A stretch of DNA of 64,000 nucleotides from Acidisoma silvae (lineage in GTDB: Bacteria > Pseudomonadota > Alphaproteobacteria > Acetobacterales > Acetobacteraceae): positions 186,001-250,000 of the forward strand of contig NZ_JAESVB010000004.1 of NCBI RefSeq assembly GCF_020618775.1, written 5' to 3'. The notes under the pieces were generated by a model, which worked only from the letters and a program-made list of their open reading frames with translations, made no database searches and was not told where the DNA came from. Positions within the stretch are counted from its first letter, which is position 1; each line of letters opens with the position of its first letter. Shown here one piece after another: positions 8,326-17,164 of this stretch. The position numbers and the translations under genes are program-made.

Positions 8326-10755
8326 GTGAGTGAAATTGACGACGTGAAGACCGAGCAGGCGCCCGTCGAGGGCCGCATGCCCGTTCTGCCGCTGCGGGAC
8401 ATCGTGGTATTCCCGCATATGATTGTGCCGCTGTTCGTGGGTCGCGAGAAATCCGTCCGCGCGCTGGAAGCCGTTGCCAAGGAAGGCAAGCAGATCCTGC
8501 TCGTCGCGCAGAAAAGCGCGGCGCAGGATGACCCTTCGGCGGACGACATCTACAAGGTCGGCACCGTGTCGACGATCCTGCAGCTGCTGAAGCTGCCGGA
8601 CGGCACGGTGAAGGTTCTGGTGGAAGGCTCCAGCCGCGCCACCGTGACGCGCTTCACCGAGGTCGAGAATTTCTTCGAGGCCGAGGTTGAGCCGCTGGCG
8701 GAAGAGCTTGGCGACCCGAAGGAGCTGGAAGCGCTCGGCCGTACGGTCGTCGGCCAGTTCGAGCAGTATATCAAGCTGAACAAGAAGATCGCCCAGGAAG
8801 TCCTGGTCTCGCTCAATCAGATCGACGATTCGGGCAAGCTGGCCGATACGGTCGCCAGCCACCTGACGCTCAAGATTGCCGAGAAGCAGGAATTGCTGGA
8901 AACGCCGGTCGTCGGTGACCGGCTGGAACGTCTCTTCGCCCATATGGAGAACGAGATCGGCGTTCTGCAGGTGGAAAAGCGCATCCGCAACCGCGTGAAG
9001 CGGCAGATGGAGAAGACGCAGCGCGAATACTACCTGAACGAGCAGCTCAAGGCGATCCAGAAGGAACTCGGCGAGGGCGAGGACGGCAAGGACGAGACGG
9101 CGGAAATCGAAGAGAAGATCCGCAAGACCAAGCTGTCCAAGGAAGCCCGCGACAAGGCCATGGCCGAGCTGAAGAAGCTCCGCACCATGAGCCCGATGAG
9201 CGCCGAAGCGACCGTCGTGCGCAACTACCTGGATTGGATCCTGTCCATCCCGTGGAAGAAGCGCAGCAAGATCAAATCCGATCTCGACGCGGCGGAGAAG
9301 GTGCTCAACGACGAGCATTACGCCATGGAGAAGATCAAGGAGCGCATTCTGGAATATCTGGCGGTGCAGGTGCGCAGCCAGAAGATCAAAGGGCCGATTC
9401 TGTGCCTGGTGGGGCCGCCGGGCGTCGGCAAGACCTCGCTGGCGAAATCCATCGCCCATGCCACGGGCCGCAATTTCGTGCGCATGTCGCTCGGCGGCGT
9501 GCGGGACGAGGCGGAAGTGCGCGGCCATCGCCGGACCTATATCGGCTCCATGCCGGGCAAGGTCATCCAGGGCATGAAGAAGGCCAAGACCTCCAACCCG
9601 CTCTTCCTGCTGGACGAGATCGACAAGCTGGGCGCCGACTGGCGCGGCGACCCGAGCTCGGCGCTGCTGGAAGTGCTGGACCCGGAGCAGAACGGCACCT
9701 TCGCGGATCATTACCTGGAAGTCGATTATGACCTCTCGGACGTGATGTTCGTCACCACGGCGAACAGCCTGCGTATGCCCCAGCCGCTGCTGGACCGCAT
9801 GGAGATCATTCGCATCCCCGGCTATACCGAGGATGAGAAGATCGAAATCGCCAAGCGCCATCTGGTGCCGAAGCAGGGTCAGGCCCACAACCTCAAGAAA
9901 GAGGAATGGTCCGTCGCCGACTATGCGCTGCGCGATCTGGTCCGCTACTACACGCGGGAAGCCGGCGTCCGTAATCTGGAACGCGAAGTCGCCAATCTCG
10001 CCCGCAAGGCGGTGAAGGAGATCGTTACCGGCAAGGCGACGCAGGTCGATTTCACGGCCGAGAATCTTGAAACCTATGCCGGCGTGAAAAAGTTCCATTA
10101 CGGCGAGGCCGAGTCGGAAGACATGGTCGGAGTCGTGACGGGTCTGGCCTGGACGGAAGTCGGCGGCGAGATCCTGACCATCGAAAGCGTGCTGCTGCCC
10201 GGCAAGGGTGGCGTCAAGCAGACCGGCAAGCTCGGCGACGTGATGCAGGAGAGTGTGGCGGCCGCCATCAGCTACGTGCGCAGCCGGTCCATCACCTTCG
10301 GCATCAAGCCGACGCTGTTCGAGAAGCGGGATATCCATGTCCATGTGCCGGAAGGGGCGACTCCGAAGGACGGTCCGTCCGCTGGTATCGCCATGGCGAC
10401 CTCCATCGTCAGCGTGCTGACGGGCATCCCCGTGCGGCGCGATGTGGCCATGACGGGTGAGATCACCCTGCGCGGCCGAGTCCTGCCGATCGGCGGCTTG
10501 AAGGAAAAGCTGCTGGCCGCTTTGCGCGCCGGGATCACCACGGTCTTCATTCCGAAGGAAAACGAGAAGGACCTCGCGGAAATTCCCGAAAATGTGAAGA
10601 AGGGCATTAAGATCATCCCTGTGTCCCATGTGGATGAGGTGATCAGCCAAGCATTGGCCAGAAAGCCTGAAGCTATCGAATGGTCTGCTCCTGATGACGA
10701 CGCGATTCCCGCGAAATCGGAGACTGGGGACAAGGCGCCATCGCTTCCCCATTAA
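8326..10755 (+). CDS. lon: ATP-dependent protease La (Lon)
   Basis: The 809-residue enzyme has the N-terminal substrate-binding LON domain (LPLRDIVVFPHMIVPLFVGR), a central coiled-coil, an AAA+ module with Walker A GPPGVGKTS, and the C-terminal serine-lysine protease domain with catalytic Ser685 (PKDGPSAGIAMA) and Lys728 (GGLKEK). Lon degrades damaged and regulatory proteins and binds DNA. Translation starts at GTG 8326 behind a very strong AAGGAGG site. A good terminator follows at 10785. The order clpP-clpX-lon-HU is widely conserved in proteobacteria. Confidence 0.98.
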   Translation: MSEIDDVKTEQAPVEGRMPVLPLRDIVVFPHMIVPLFVGREKSVRALEAVAKEGKQILLVAQKSAAQDDPSADDIYKVGTVSTILQLLKLPDGTVKVLVEGSSRATVTRFTEVENFFEAEVEPLAEELGDPKELEALGRTVVGQFEQYIKLNKKIAQEVLVSLNQIDDSGKLADTVASHLTLKIAEKQELLETPVVGDRLERLFAHMENEIGVLQVEKRIRNRVKRQMEKTQREYYLNEQLKAIQKELGEGEDGKDETAEIEEKIRKTKLSKEARDKAMAELKKLRTMSPMSAEATVVRNYLDWILSIPWKKRSKIKSDLDAAEKVLNDEHYAMEKIKERILEYLAVQVRSQKIKGPILCLVGPPGVGKTSLAKSIAHATGRNFVRMSLGGVRDEAEVRGHRRTYIGSMPGKVIQGMKKAKTSNPLFLLDEIDKLGADWRGDPSSALLEVLDPEQNGTFADHYLEVDYDLSDVMFVTTANSLRMPQPLLDRMEIIRIPGYTEDEKIEIAKRHLVPKQGQAHNLKKEEWSVADYALRDLVRYYTREAGVRNLEREVANLARKAVKEIVTGKATQVDFTAENLETYAGVKKFHYGEAESEDMVGVVTGLAWTEVGGEILTIESVLLPGKGGVKQTGKLGDVMQESVAAAISYVRSRSITFGIKPTLFEKRDIHVHVPEGATPKDGPSAGIAMATSIVSVLTGIPVRRDVAMTGEITLRGRVLPIGGLKEKLLAALRAGITTVFIPKENEKDLAEIPENVKKGIKIIPVSHVDEVISQALARKPEAIEWSAPDDDAIPAKSETGDKAPSLPH

Positions 10756-10784
10756 TCGGCGGTTTTTCTACAAAAACGTGACTG

Positions 10785-10818
10785 AAAAAGGCGGCGGGTG
10801 ACTATCCGCCGCCTTTTT
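10785..10818 (+). terminator. Rho-independent terminator after lon
   Basis: AAAAAGGCGGCGG (10785-10797) pairs perfectly with CCGCCGCCTTTTT (10806-10818), with an 8-base loop. The A run and T run make it usable in both directions, but the genes present indicate it ends the lon transcript. Confidence 0.88.
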
Positions 10819-10838
10819 CCTGCCCTATGGCATCTTTA

Positions 10839-10910
10839 GGCACGAAACATGGCGTGAGAGCTTGTGCCACAAGCGCAGACTCTTTTGGCTTGTGCCGATG
10901 GGGGCACGAA
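10839..10910 (+). promoter_or_regulatory. Repeated GGCACRA half-sites in the HU promoter region
   Basis: Four copies of one short element lie upstream of HU: GGCACGAA at 10839-10846 and 10903-10910, and on the other strand GCTTGTGCC at 10860-10868 and 10888-10896. The first GCTTGTG also forms a perfect 7+1+7 palindrome (10860-10874). The arrangement looks like an operator array for a DNA-binding protein; the binding protein is not identified. Confidence 0.45.
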
Positions 10911-11001
10911 CTTTTGGGAGTGGGTCCGCAGACATCCGGACCGACATGCCCGGTGTTCCTCCGTCGTGGATTTAGGTTTTTTGAGAACAGGGAGTTCGAG
11001 C

Positions 11002-11271
11002 GTGAACAAAAATGATTTGATCGCGGCGGTCGCGGAAGCGACTGATCTCTCCCGCGCTAAGGCCGGTGAGGTTGTGGACGCGGTTTTCGCCAAGATCACG
11101 GAAGGGCTGAAGTCCTCTGAAGTGCGCCTGGTCGGCTTCGGGAACTTCGTGACCGCCCATCGCAAGGCCGGCACGGGCCGTAACCCCCGCACGGGTGAGG
11201 AGATTGCCATTCCGGCTTCCACCTCCGTGCGCTTCAAGCCCGGCAAGGCTCTGAAGGACTCGCTGAACTAA
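11002..11271 (+). CDS. hupB: DNA-binding protein HU
   Basis: The 89-residue nucleoid protein begins MNKNDLIAAVAEATDLS and carries the DNA-embracing arm with GFGNFVTAHRKAGTGRNPRTG, the HU/IHF signature. It bends and wraps DNA as a homodimer or heterodimer. The start is GTG 11002 with a CAGGGAG site seven bases upstream; longer in-frame starts upstream run through the operator-like repeats and are not credible. Position after lon is the conserved arrangement. Confidence 0.95.
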   Translation: MNKNDLIAAVAEATDLSRAKAGEVVDAVFAKITEGLKSSEVRLVGFGNFVTAHRKAGTGRNPRTGEEIAIPASTSVRFKPGKALKDSLN

Positions 11272-11345
11272 TCAGCCTGTCGGACGGTTCCTGGGTCTCC
11301 TGGGGGCTGCCTGACGGCTGCGGCTGGTCTTCCAGCCGGTAATAA

Positions 11346-11369
11346 GGGCCGGGGCCTCGTCCCCGGCCC
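11346..11369 (+). terminator. Hairpin after HU (probable terminator)
   Basis: GGGCCGGGG (11346-11354) pairs perfectly with CCCCGGCCC (11361-11369). The following T stretch is short (GCTTTAT), so efficiency is uncertain. Confidence 0.5.
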
Positions 11370-11497
11370 CGCTTTATGGTCGAGGCCGCTCTGGCGGTTC
11401 GAAGCACAAAGCAAAGCTCGATGCGTCCAGCGCTCTTGTGCTGGCCGCATCGGGACGCTACCGGGTTTTCCCATACCGATATGCGTATCGGCACGGC

Positions 11498-11572
11498 GGG
11501 CGGTTAGCTCAGCGGTAGAGCGTCTCGTTTACACCGAGAGGGTCGGCGGTTCGAAACCGTCACCGCCCACCA
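11498..11572 (+). tRNA. tRNA-Val (anticodon TAC)
   Basis: A complete cloverleaf with acceptor GGGCGGT/ACCGCCC, D-arm TAGCTCAGCGGTAGAGC, anticodon loop TTTACAC with TAC, and T-arm GGTTCGAAACC. CCA is encoded. Confidence 0.97.
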
Positions 11573-11690
11573 TTCTTTTCCCAGTTTTTTGCATCCGATT
11601 TTCGCGCCGCTGGGCAGCCTGTGGCTGCACGCGGTCGCGCATTCGTCGGTCGTCGCCCGCGCATGAAGCCGGACCGCATCGTTTTGTCTG

Positions 11691-11715
11691 TCATCCCCGG
11701 CAAGGCCGGGGATGA
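11691..11715. repeat. REP-like GC-rich palindrome in the tRNA-Val/tRNA-Asp spacer
   Basis: TCATCCCCGGC (11691-11701) and GCCGGGGATGA (11705-11715) form a perfect 11-bp inverted repeat around a 3-base AAG loop. Extragenic palindromes of this general type (CATCCCCGGC...GCCGGGGATG) are common dispersed elements in alphaproteobacteria. No T run follows, so I do not call it a terminator. The rest of the 318-base spacer 11573-11890 holds no gene that I can support. Confidence 0.6.
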
Positions 11716-11890
11716 CGTGTTTACTGCGGATATTCCACCGCCCACGCGACTCACGAAATATGCGTCAACTTGATGTCAACGCCCAAAGCGGGCAGGGCGG
11801 CCATCGCTGACCGGGCAGCAGAACGGCGTTTTTCCAGGCTTTGCGCGCTTGACGCTGTCAGGCCAGCGGGCTAATTCCCCTCTCGTCGCT

Positions 11891-11967
<77 letters not shown>

Positions 11968-12011
11968 GCGGCGACAACCTTCCCCTAAATACGTCAATCT
12001 GCCATCATCGA

Positions 12012-12037
12012 AAAAGCCCCGGACAACCGGGGCTTTT
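12012..12037 (+). terminator. Rho-independent terminator after tRNA-Asp
   Basis: AAAAGCCCCGG (12012-12022) pairs perfectly with CCGGGGCTTTT (12027-12037) around an ACAA loop. It separates the tRNA from the complex I operon; 12038-12213 then serves as the nuo leader and promoter region. Confidence 0.88.
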
Positions 12038-12213
12038 CGCCGTTGCTTGCCTGCCGTCTGCCATGCCTAATGGCCGGGTGTGCCATGATTACAAGTCTTT
12101 CATGACAGTGGGTTAAGGGGGGTGGCGCACCGCTTGCGGAGGGACTAGGGTCCGTTCGCAAATGCGGTAAGCCGCTGCATAAGTGCGACACGTCTAGCGT
12201 CCCGACCGAGGAG

Positions 12214-12585
12214 ATGAAGGTGCAACCTCTGCTTTCGCAGTACTGGCCCATTCTGATCTTTGGAGCGATTGCAGCGGTCATCGCCGGGGCCATGATGGCT
12301 GGCGCCATGCTGGCCGCGCGCCAGAAACCCTATGCCGAGAAACTCTCCGCCTATGAATGCGGGTTCGAGCCCTTCGACGATGCGCGCCGCCGTTTCGACG
12401 TGCGCTTCTATCTCGTCTGCCTGCTTTTCATCATCTTCGACCTGGAAGTGGCCTTCCTCTTCCCCTGGGCCGTCAGCCTGTCCCATATCGGCATCATGGG
12501 CTTCGTGACCATGCTGGCCTTTCTGGCGGAACTGATGGTCGGCTACGTCTACGCATGGCGCAAAGGCGCCCTGGATTGGGAGTGA
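12214..12585 (+). CDS. nuoA: NADH-quinone oxidoreductase subunit A
   Basis: A 123-residue inner-membrane subunit with three predicted transmembrane helices and the conserved loop [20 protein letters not shown], which contributes to the quinone-chamber region of complex I (ND3 homologue). GAGGAG lies immediately before the ATG. It is the first gene of the nuoA-N operon, in which all 14 subunits follow on one strand with gaps of a few bases or small overlaps. Confidence 0.97.
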   Translation: MKVQPLLSQYWPILIFGAIAAVIAGAMMAGAMLAARQKPYAEKLSAYECGFEPFDDARRRFDVRFYLVCLLFIIFDLEVAFLFPWAVSLSHIGIMGFVTMLAFLAELMVGYVYAWRKGALDWE

Positions 12586-12590
12586 CAGCG

Positions 12591-13163
12591 ATGAGCGGTG
12601 CAGCAGCCGGGACCACCGGAACCGACGTCGTCTGGAACGGGCGCGAGCTTCCGCCGGGACCGGATCAGGACGCCGTGATGAAGGCTATTACTGGCGAGAT
12701 TTCCGGCAAGGGCTTCATCGTCGGCAATCTCGACAATATCGTGAACTGGGCGCGCACCGGCAGCCTGTGGCCGATGACCTTCGGCCTGGCCTGCTGCGCG
12801 GTCGAGATGATCCATGCCTATATGCCGCGCTACGATCTGGACCGGATGGGCGTCATTCCGCGCGCCTCCCCCCGGCAGAGCGACGTCATGATCGTCGCCG
12901 GCACGCTGACCAATAAAATGGCCCCGGCGCTGCGCAAGCTGTACGACCAGATGTCCGAGCCGCGCTGGGTCATTTCCATGGGCAGCTGCGCCAATGGCGG
13001 CGGCTATTATCACTATTCCTATTCGGTGGTGCGCGGCTGTGACCGCATCGTGCCGGTGGACGTCTATGTTCCGGGCTGTCCGCCGACCGCCGAAGCGCTG
13101 GTTTACGGGATCATGCAGTTGCAGAAGAAGATCCGCCGCACGGGGACCATTCTCCGTGGCTGA
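12591..13163 (+). CDS. nuoB: NADH-quinone oxidoreductase subunit B (cluster N2 subunit)
   Basis: The 190-residue PSST homologue carries the terminal [4Fe-4S] cluster N2, whose ligands are visible as the tandem Cys68-Cys69 (GLACCAVEM), Cys133 (GSCANGGG) and Cys163 (VPGCPPT). N2 passes electrons to quinone. I start at ATG 12591 just after nuoA; upstream in-frame codons overlap nuoA and lack homology. The 3' end overlaps nuoC by eight bases. Confidence 0.97.
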   Translation: MSGAAAGTTGTDVVWNGRELPPGPDQDAVMKAITGEISGKGFIVGNLDNIVNWARTGSLWPMTFGLACCAVEMIHAYMPRYDLDRMGVIPRASPRQSDVMIVAGTLTNKMAPALRKLYDQMSEPRWVISMGSCANGGGYYHYSYSVVRGCDRIVPVDVYVPGCPPTAEALVYGIMQLQKKIRRTGTILRG

Positions 13164-13803
13164 CACTCCCGACACCGCAGCCGCCGAAGCCCCGGTTCCG
13201 GCGCCGCTGACCCCCTTCGAGGTTCTGGCGGCTGAGGCGGCCGCTTTGCCGCGCGTTCTGTCCTCCAAGGTCGATGTCGGCGAAATTGAAATTCGCACCG
13301 ACCGGGACTCGCTGCTTGGGCTGATGACGGTGCTGAAGGATGATCCGCGCTTCGCTTTCGAGCAGGTGATGGATATCTGCGGCGTCGACTGGCCCGCGAA
13401 TCCCGAGCGCTTCGAGGTCGTCTACAATCTTCTGTCCGTCTCGCTGAACCATCGCATCCGCGTCATCGTGACGACCGACGGTGTGGCACCGGTGCCGTCC
13501 GTCTCGCATCTCTGGGCCGTCGCCACCTGGTGGGAGCGCGAGGCCTGGGATCTGTTCGGCATACCCTTCTCGGGCCAGCCGGATCTGCGCCGCATCCTGA
13601 CCGATTACGGTTTCGTCGGTCACCCGATGCGGAAGGACTTTCCGCTGACCGGCTATACCGAGGTCCGCTACGACGAAGAGCGCAAGCAGGTCGTCTATGA
13701 GCCGGTGAAGCTGGTTCAGGACTTCCGCCGTTTCGATTTCATCTCGCCCTGGGAAGGCATGACGAACTTGCCCGGTGACGAGAAAGCCCATCGGGAGGGC
13801 TGA
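13156..13803 (+). CDS. nuoC: NADH-quinone oxidoreductase subunit C
   Basis: The 215-residue 30-kDa peripheral-arm subunit has the family signature [20 protein letters not shown] followed by [18 protein letters not shown]. It is a separate gene here, not fused to nuoD as in E. coli. The start is a GTG at 13156 that overlaps the end of nuoB, giving [15 protein letters not shown], an alanine/proline-rich lead before the conserved domain. Three bases separate it from nuoD. Confidence 0.94.
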   Translation: MADTPDTAAAEAPVPAPLTPFEVLAAEAAALPRVLSSKVDVGEIEIRTDRDSLLGLMTVLKDDPRFAFEQVMDICGVDWPANPERFEVVYNLLSVSLNHRIRVIVTTDGVAPVPSVSHLWAVATWWEREAWDLFGIPFSGQPDLRRILTDYGFVGHPMRKDFPLTGYTEVRYDEERKQVVYEPVKLVQDFRRFDFISPWEGMTNLPGDEKAHREG

Positions 13804-13806
13804 GCC

Positions 13807-15039
13807 ATGAGCGAAACCGTCACCGGCACCGTGCCGGAACACACGATCGTCAATCCCGAGACCAAGATCATCGAGATCGACAGTCACGCGCTGAATTTCG
13901 GTCCCCAGCATCCGGCCGCGCATGGCGTGCTGCGCCTGATTCTGGAAATGGACGGCGAAGTCGTCGACCGCGCTGACCCGCATGTCGGGCTGTTGCATCG
14001 CGGCACCGAAAAGCTGATGGAATATCGGACGTATTTGCAGAATACGCCGTATTTCGACCGGCTCGACTATGTCAGCCCCATGGCGCAGGAACAGTGCTAT
14101 GTGATGGCGATCGAGAAGCTTCTCGGCATTGCAGTGCCGGAGCGGGCGGAGTGGATTCGCACGCTCTTCGCGGAAATCACCCGCATCCTCAATCATCTGC
14201 TGAATATCACGTCCTTCGCGCTCGACGTCGGCGCCACCACGCCCAGCCTTTGGGGCTATGAGGTGCGTGAGCAGCTGATGGAATTCTACGAAGCGGCGTC
14301 CGGCGCGCGCATGCATGCCAATTACATCCGTCCGGGCGGCGTCAACCGTGATCTGCCGGCCGGCCTGGAAGAGCGTATGCTCGCCTGGTGCGATACCTTC
14401 CCGACCTTCGTCGATGACATGGAAGGGCTTCTGACCGGCAATCGCATCTGGAAACAGCGCACCGTCGATATCGGCGTGGTGACAGCCGAGGAAGCGCTGA
14501 ACTGGGGCTTTTCGGGCCCTAATCTGCGCGCTTCCGGCGTGCCGTGGGATTTGCGTCGCGCGCAGCCCTATTCCAAATACAGCGAAGTCGAGTTCGACAT
14601 TCCCGTCGCCCGCCACGGCGACTGCTACGACCGCTATCTGGTCCGCGTGCAGGAAATGCGGGAAAGCCTGAAGATCATCCGCCAGTGCCTGGCCAAGATG
14701 AAACCCGGCCCGGTGCGCATCGCCGACAACAAGTTCACGCCGCCCAAGCGGGGTGAGATGAAGCGGTCGATGGAAGCGCTGATCCATCACTTCAAGCTGT
14801 TTACGGAAGGTTTCCACGTGCCGGCGGGGACGACCTATACGGCGGTCGAATCGCCCAAGGGCGAATTCGGCGTCTATCTGGTCGCCGACGGCACCAATAA
14901 ACCCTACCGCTGCAAGATCCGTCCCACGGGCTTTGCCCATCTGCAGGCCATGGACAAGATGGCGAAGGGTCACATGCTGGCCGATGCGGTCTCCATCATC
15001 GGGTCCATTGACCTCGTCTTCGGCGAAATCGACAGGTAA
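13807..15039 (+). CDS. nuoD: NADH-quinone oxidoreductase subunit D
   Basis: The 410-residue 49-kDa subunit forms the quinone-binding site together with NuoB. The sequence shows [21 protein letters not shown], the Q-site loop with conserved His and Tyr residues, and the hydrogenase-derived C-terminal [12 protein letters not shown]. Length and motifs are typical of alphaproteobacteria and mitochondria. Confidence 0.97.
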   Translation: MSETVTGTVPEHTIVNPETKIIEIDSHALNFGPQHPAAHGVLRLILEMDGEVVDRADPHVGLLHRGTEKLMEYRTYLQNTPYFDRLDYVSPMAQEQCYVMAIEKLLGIAVPERAEWIRTLFAEITRILNHLLNITSFALDVGATTPSLWGYEVREQLMEFYEAASGARMHANYIRPGGVNRDLPAGLEERMLAWCDTFPTFVDDMEGLLTGNRIWKQRTVDIGVVTAEEALNWGFSGPNLRASGVPWDLRRAQPYSKYSEVEFDIPVARHGDCYDRYLVRVQEMRESLKIIRQCLAKMKPGPVRIADNKFTPPKRGEMKRSMEALIHHFKLFTEGFHVPAGTTYTAVESPKGEFGVYLVADGTNKPYRCKIRPTGFAHLQAMDKMAKGHMLADAVSIIGSIDLVFGEIDR

Positions 15040-15041
15040 TC

Positions 15042-15815
15042 ATGAGCTCTTCACACGTTGCCGAGGTTGCGGAGCCGGCAAGCTTCGCGTTCGATGCCGC
15101 AAGCCTCGCCGAGATCGAGAAAATCCTGAAGCGCTATCCGCCCGAGCGGAAGGCGAGCGCCGTTATTTTCCTGCTCTATGAAGTGCAGAAGCAGATGGCG
15201 CGCCAGACCAATAGCGGCTGGGTGCCGCGCGTCGGTATGGATGTGGTCGCGGCCATGCTCGATATGGCGCCGATCCGCGTCTATGAGGTCGCGACCTTCT
15301 ACACGATGTTCAACCTCAAGCCGGTCGGCCGCTACCATCTACAGGTCTGCACGACGACACCCTGCTGGCTGCGTGGCTCGGACGAGGTCGTGGCGGCCTG
15401 TTTCAAGAAAACCGGCCTCTCGCATTTCGGCGAAGTGAGCGCGGACGGGCTGTTCAGCATGGCCGAGGTCGAATGCCTGGGCGCCTGCGTCAATGCGCCG
15501 ATGATGCAGGTCAATAACGAAAACTATTACGAGGATCTCGACGGTCCGCGCACGGAAGCACTGCTGGATGCTTTTCGTCGTGGCGAGCCGCCGGCCGCAG
15601 GCCCGACGATCAATCGTCTCGGCAGCCAGGCCGAGGGCGGCCCGACGACACTGACCCATGCCGGGGAATTCTGGTCGCCGGAGAAATATGCCGTGGTGAA
15701 GCGCGAGCGCGCGGAAGCCGCTGCGAAGGCGGCCGCTGAAGCCGAGGCCGCTGCCGCTGCGGCCGCTGCTAATCCGCCCGCCGCCGATGGCGCGGCCAAG
15801 CCTGCGGGAGCGTAA
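15042..15815 (+). CDS. nuoE: NADH-quinone oxidoreductase subunit E (24-kDa, 2Fe-2S)
   Basis: This 257-residue subunit carries the [2Fe-2S] cluster N1a; its ligands are Cys103 and Cys108 (CTTTPCWLRG) and Cys145 and Cys149 (CLGACVNAP). It belongs to the NADH-oxidising module with NuoF and NuoG. The last 40 or so residues are a low-complexity Ala/Glu-rich tail (EAAAKAAAEAEAAAAAAAAN), which makes the protein longer than most bacterial NuoE; similar tails occur in other alphaproteobacteria. Confidence 0.96.
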   Translation: MSSSHVAEVAEPASFAFDAASLAEIEKILKRYPPERKASAVIFLLYEVQKQMARQTNSGWVPRVGMDVVAAMLDMAPIRVYEVATFYTMFNLKPVGRYHLQVCTTTPCWLRGSDEVVAACFKKTGLSHFGEVSADGLFSMAEVECLGACVNAPMMQVNNENYYEDLDGPRTEALLDAFRRGEPPAAGPTINRLGSQAEGGPTTLTHAGEFWSPEKYAVVKRERAEAAAKAAAEAEAAAAAAAANPPAADGAAKPAGA

Positions 15816-15818
15816 GCC

Positions 15819-17159
15819 ATGACGGTCGAAGGCCCCAAGATGCTGGAAGACAAGGATCGTCTTTTCACCAATATCCACGGCCAGCGGGACTGGTCGCTGG
15901 ACGGCGCGCGCGCCCGTGGCGACTGGGACGGCACGGCCGAGATTCTCGGCCTCGGTCGTGGCGCGATCGTGGATGAGATCAAGGCCTCCGGCCTGCGCGG
16001 CCGTGGTGGCGCCGGTTTCCCCTCCGGCCTGAAATGGTCCTTCATGCCGAAGGATCGCGGCAATAAGCCGGCCTATCTCGTCGTCAATTGCGATGAGAGC
16101 GAGCCCGGCACCTGCAAGGACCGCGAGATCCTGCGCAACGAGCCGCATAAGCTGGTGGAAGGCTGCCTCATCGCGGGTTTCGCGATGGGTGCGACGGCCG
16201 CCTATTGCTATCTGCGCGGCGAATACTGGTTTGAATATACGCGCCTCCAGGCGGCGGTGGAGCAGGCCTATGCGGCCGGGCTTCTTGGCAAGAACGCCGC
16301 CGGTTCGGGCTATGATTTCGACGTCTTCGTGCATCGCGGCGCCGGCGCCTATATCTGCGGCGAAGAGACGGCGATGCTGGAAAGCCTGGAAGGCAAGAAG
16401 GGCATGCCGCGCTCCAAGCCGCCCTTTCCGGCGGCGATGGGCCTGTATGGTCTGCCCTCCACCGTCACCAATTGCGAGACGGTGGCGGTCGCCCCCACCA
16501 TCATGCGCCGTGGCGCCAAATGGTTCGCGAGCTTCGGCCGCGACAAGAACCAGGGCACCAAGCTTTTCGCGATTTCCGGCCATGTGAACCGGCCCTGCAC
16601 CGTCGAGGAATCGATGGGCATCACCATGCGCGAATTGATCGAAACTCATGCCGGCGGCGTGCGTGGCGGCTGGGACAATCTGCTGGCGATCATTCCGGGC
16701 GGCGTTTCGGTGCCCATGATCACCAAGGACATGGCCGAAAAGGCGCTGATGGACTTCGACAGTTTGCGCGAAATGCGCTCGGGCCTCGGCACCGGCGCCG
16801 TCATCGTCATGGATAAGTCAACCGATCTGATCAAGGCCATTGCGCGCATCTCGGCTTTCTACAAGCATGAAAGCTGCGGCCAGTGCACGCCCTGCCGCGA
16901 AGGCACGGGCTGGATGATGCGGATCATGAACCGCATGGTCGAAGGCCGCGCCGAGGTCGATGAGATCGATATGCTGGAGCAGGTTACCCGGCAGGTCGAA
17001 GGCCATACGATCTGCGCGCTGGGTGACGCGGCCGCCTGGCCGATCCAGGGGCTGATCCGGCATTTCCGCCCCGTGATGGAGGAGCGAATCGCGGCCTATA
17101 AGGCATCGCGCGGCGCTTCCCCCACGGCCACGCAACCCATGGCGATCGCGGCGGAGTAG
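15819..17159 (+). CDS. nuoF: NADH-quinone oxidoreductase subunit F (51-kDa, FMN and NADH site)
   Basis: The 446-residue flavoprotein accepts hydride from NADH on FMN. Visible are the NADH/FMN glycine-rich segment [16 protein letters not shown], the loop [19 protein letters not shown], and the [4Fe-4S] N3 ligands in [17 protein letters not shown] plus a distal Cys in [14 protein letters not shown] second in-frame ATG at 15840 ([11 protein letters not shown]) matches the usual family N-terminus, so the first seven residues are uncertain. Confidence 0.96.
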   Translation: MTVEGPKMLEDKDRLFTNIHGQRDWSLDGARARGDWDGTAEILGLGRGAIVDEIKASGLRGRGGAGFPSGLKWSFMPKDRGNKPAYLVVNCDESEPGTCKDREILRNEPHKLVEGCLIAGFAMGATAAYCYLRGEYWFEYTRLQAAVEQAYAAGLLGKNAAGSGYDFDVFVHRGAGAYICGEETAMLESLEGKKGMPRSKPPFPAAMGLYGLPSTVTNCETVAVAPTIMRRGAKWFASFGRDKNQGTKLFAISGHVNRPCTVEESMGITMRELIETHAGGVRGGWDNLLAIIPGGVSVPMITKDMAEKALMDFDSLREMRSGLGTGAVIVMDKSTDLIKAIARISAFYKHESCGQCTPCREGTGWMMRIMNRMVEGRAEVDEIDMLEQVTRQVEGHTICALGDAAAWPIQGLIRHFRPVMEERIAAYKASRGASPTATQPMAIAAE

Positions 17160-17164
17160 CACCG

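Noticed and set aside
8233-10752. 839-codon open frame antisense to lon
   Set aside because: It mirrors the lon codons exactly, encodes a low-complexity His/Asp/Gly/Leu-rich sequence without known motifs, and is explained by high third-position GC on the coding strand.
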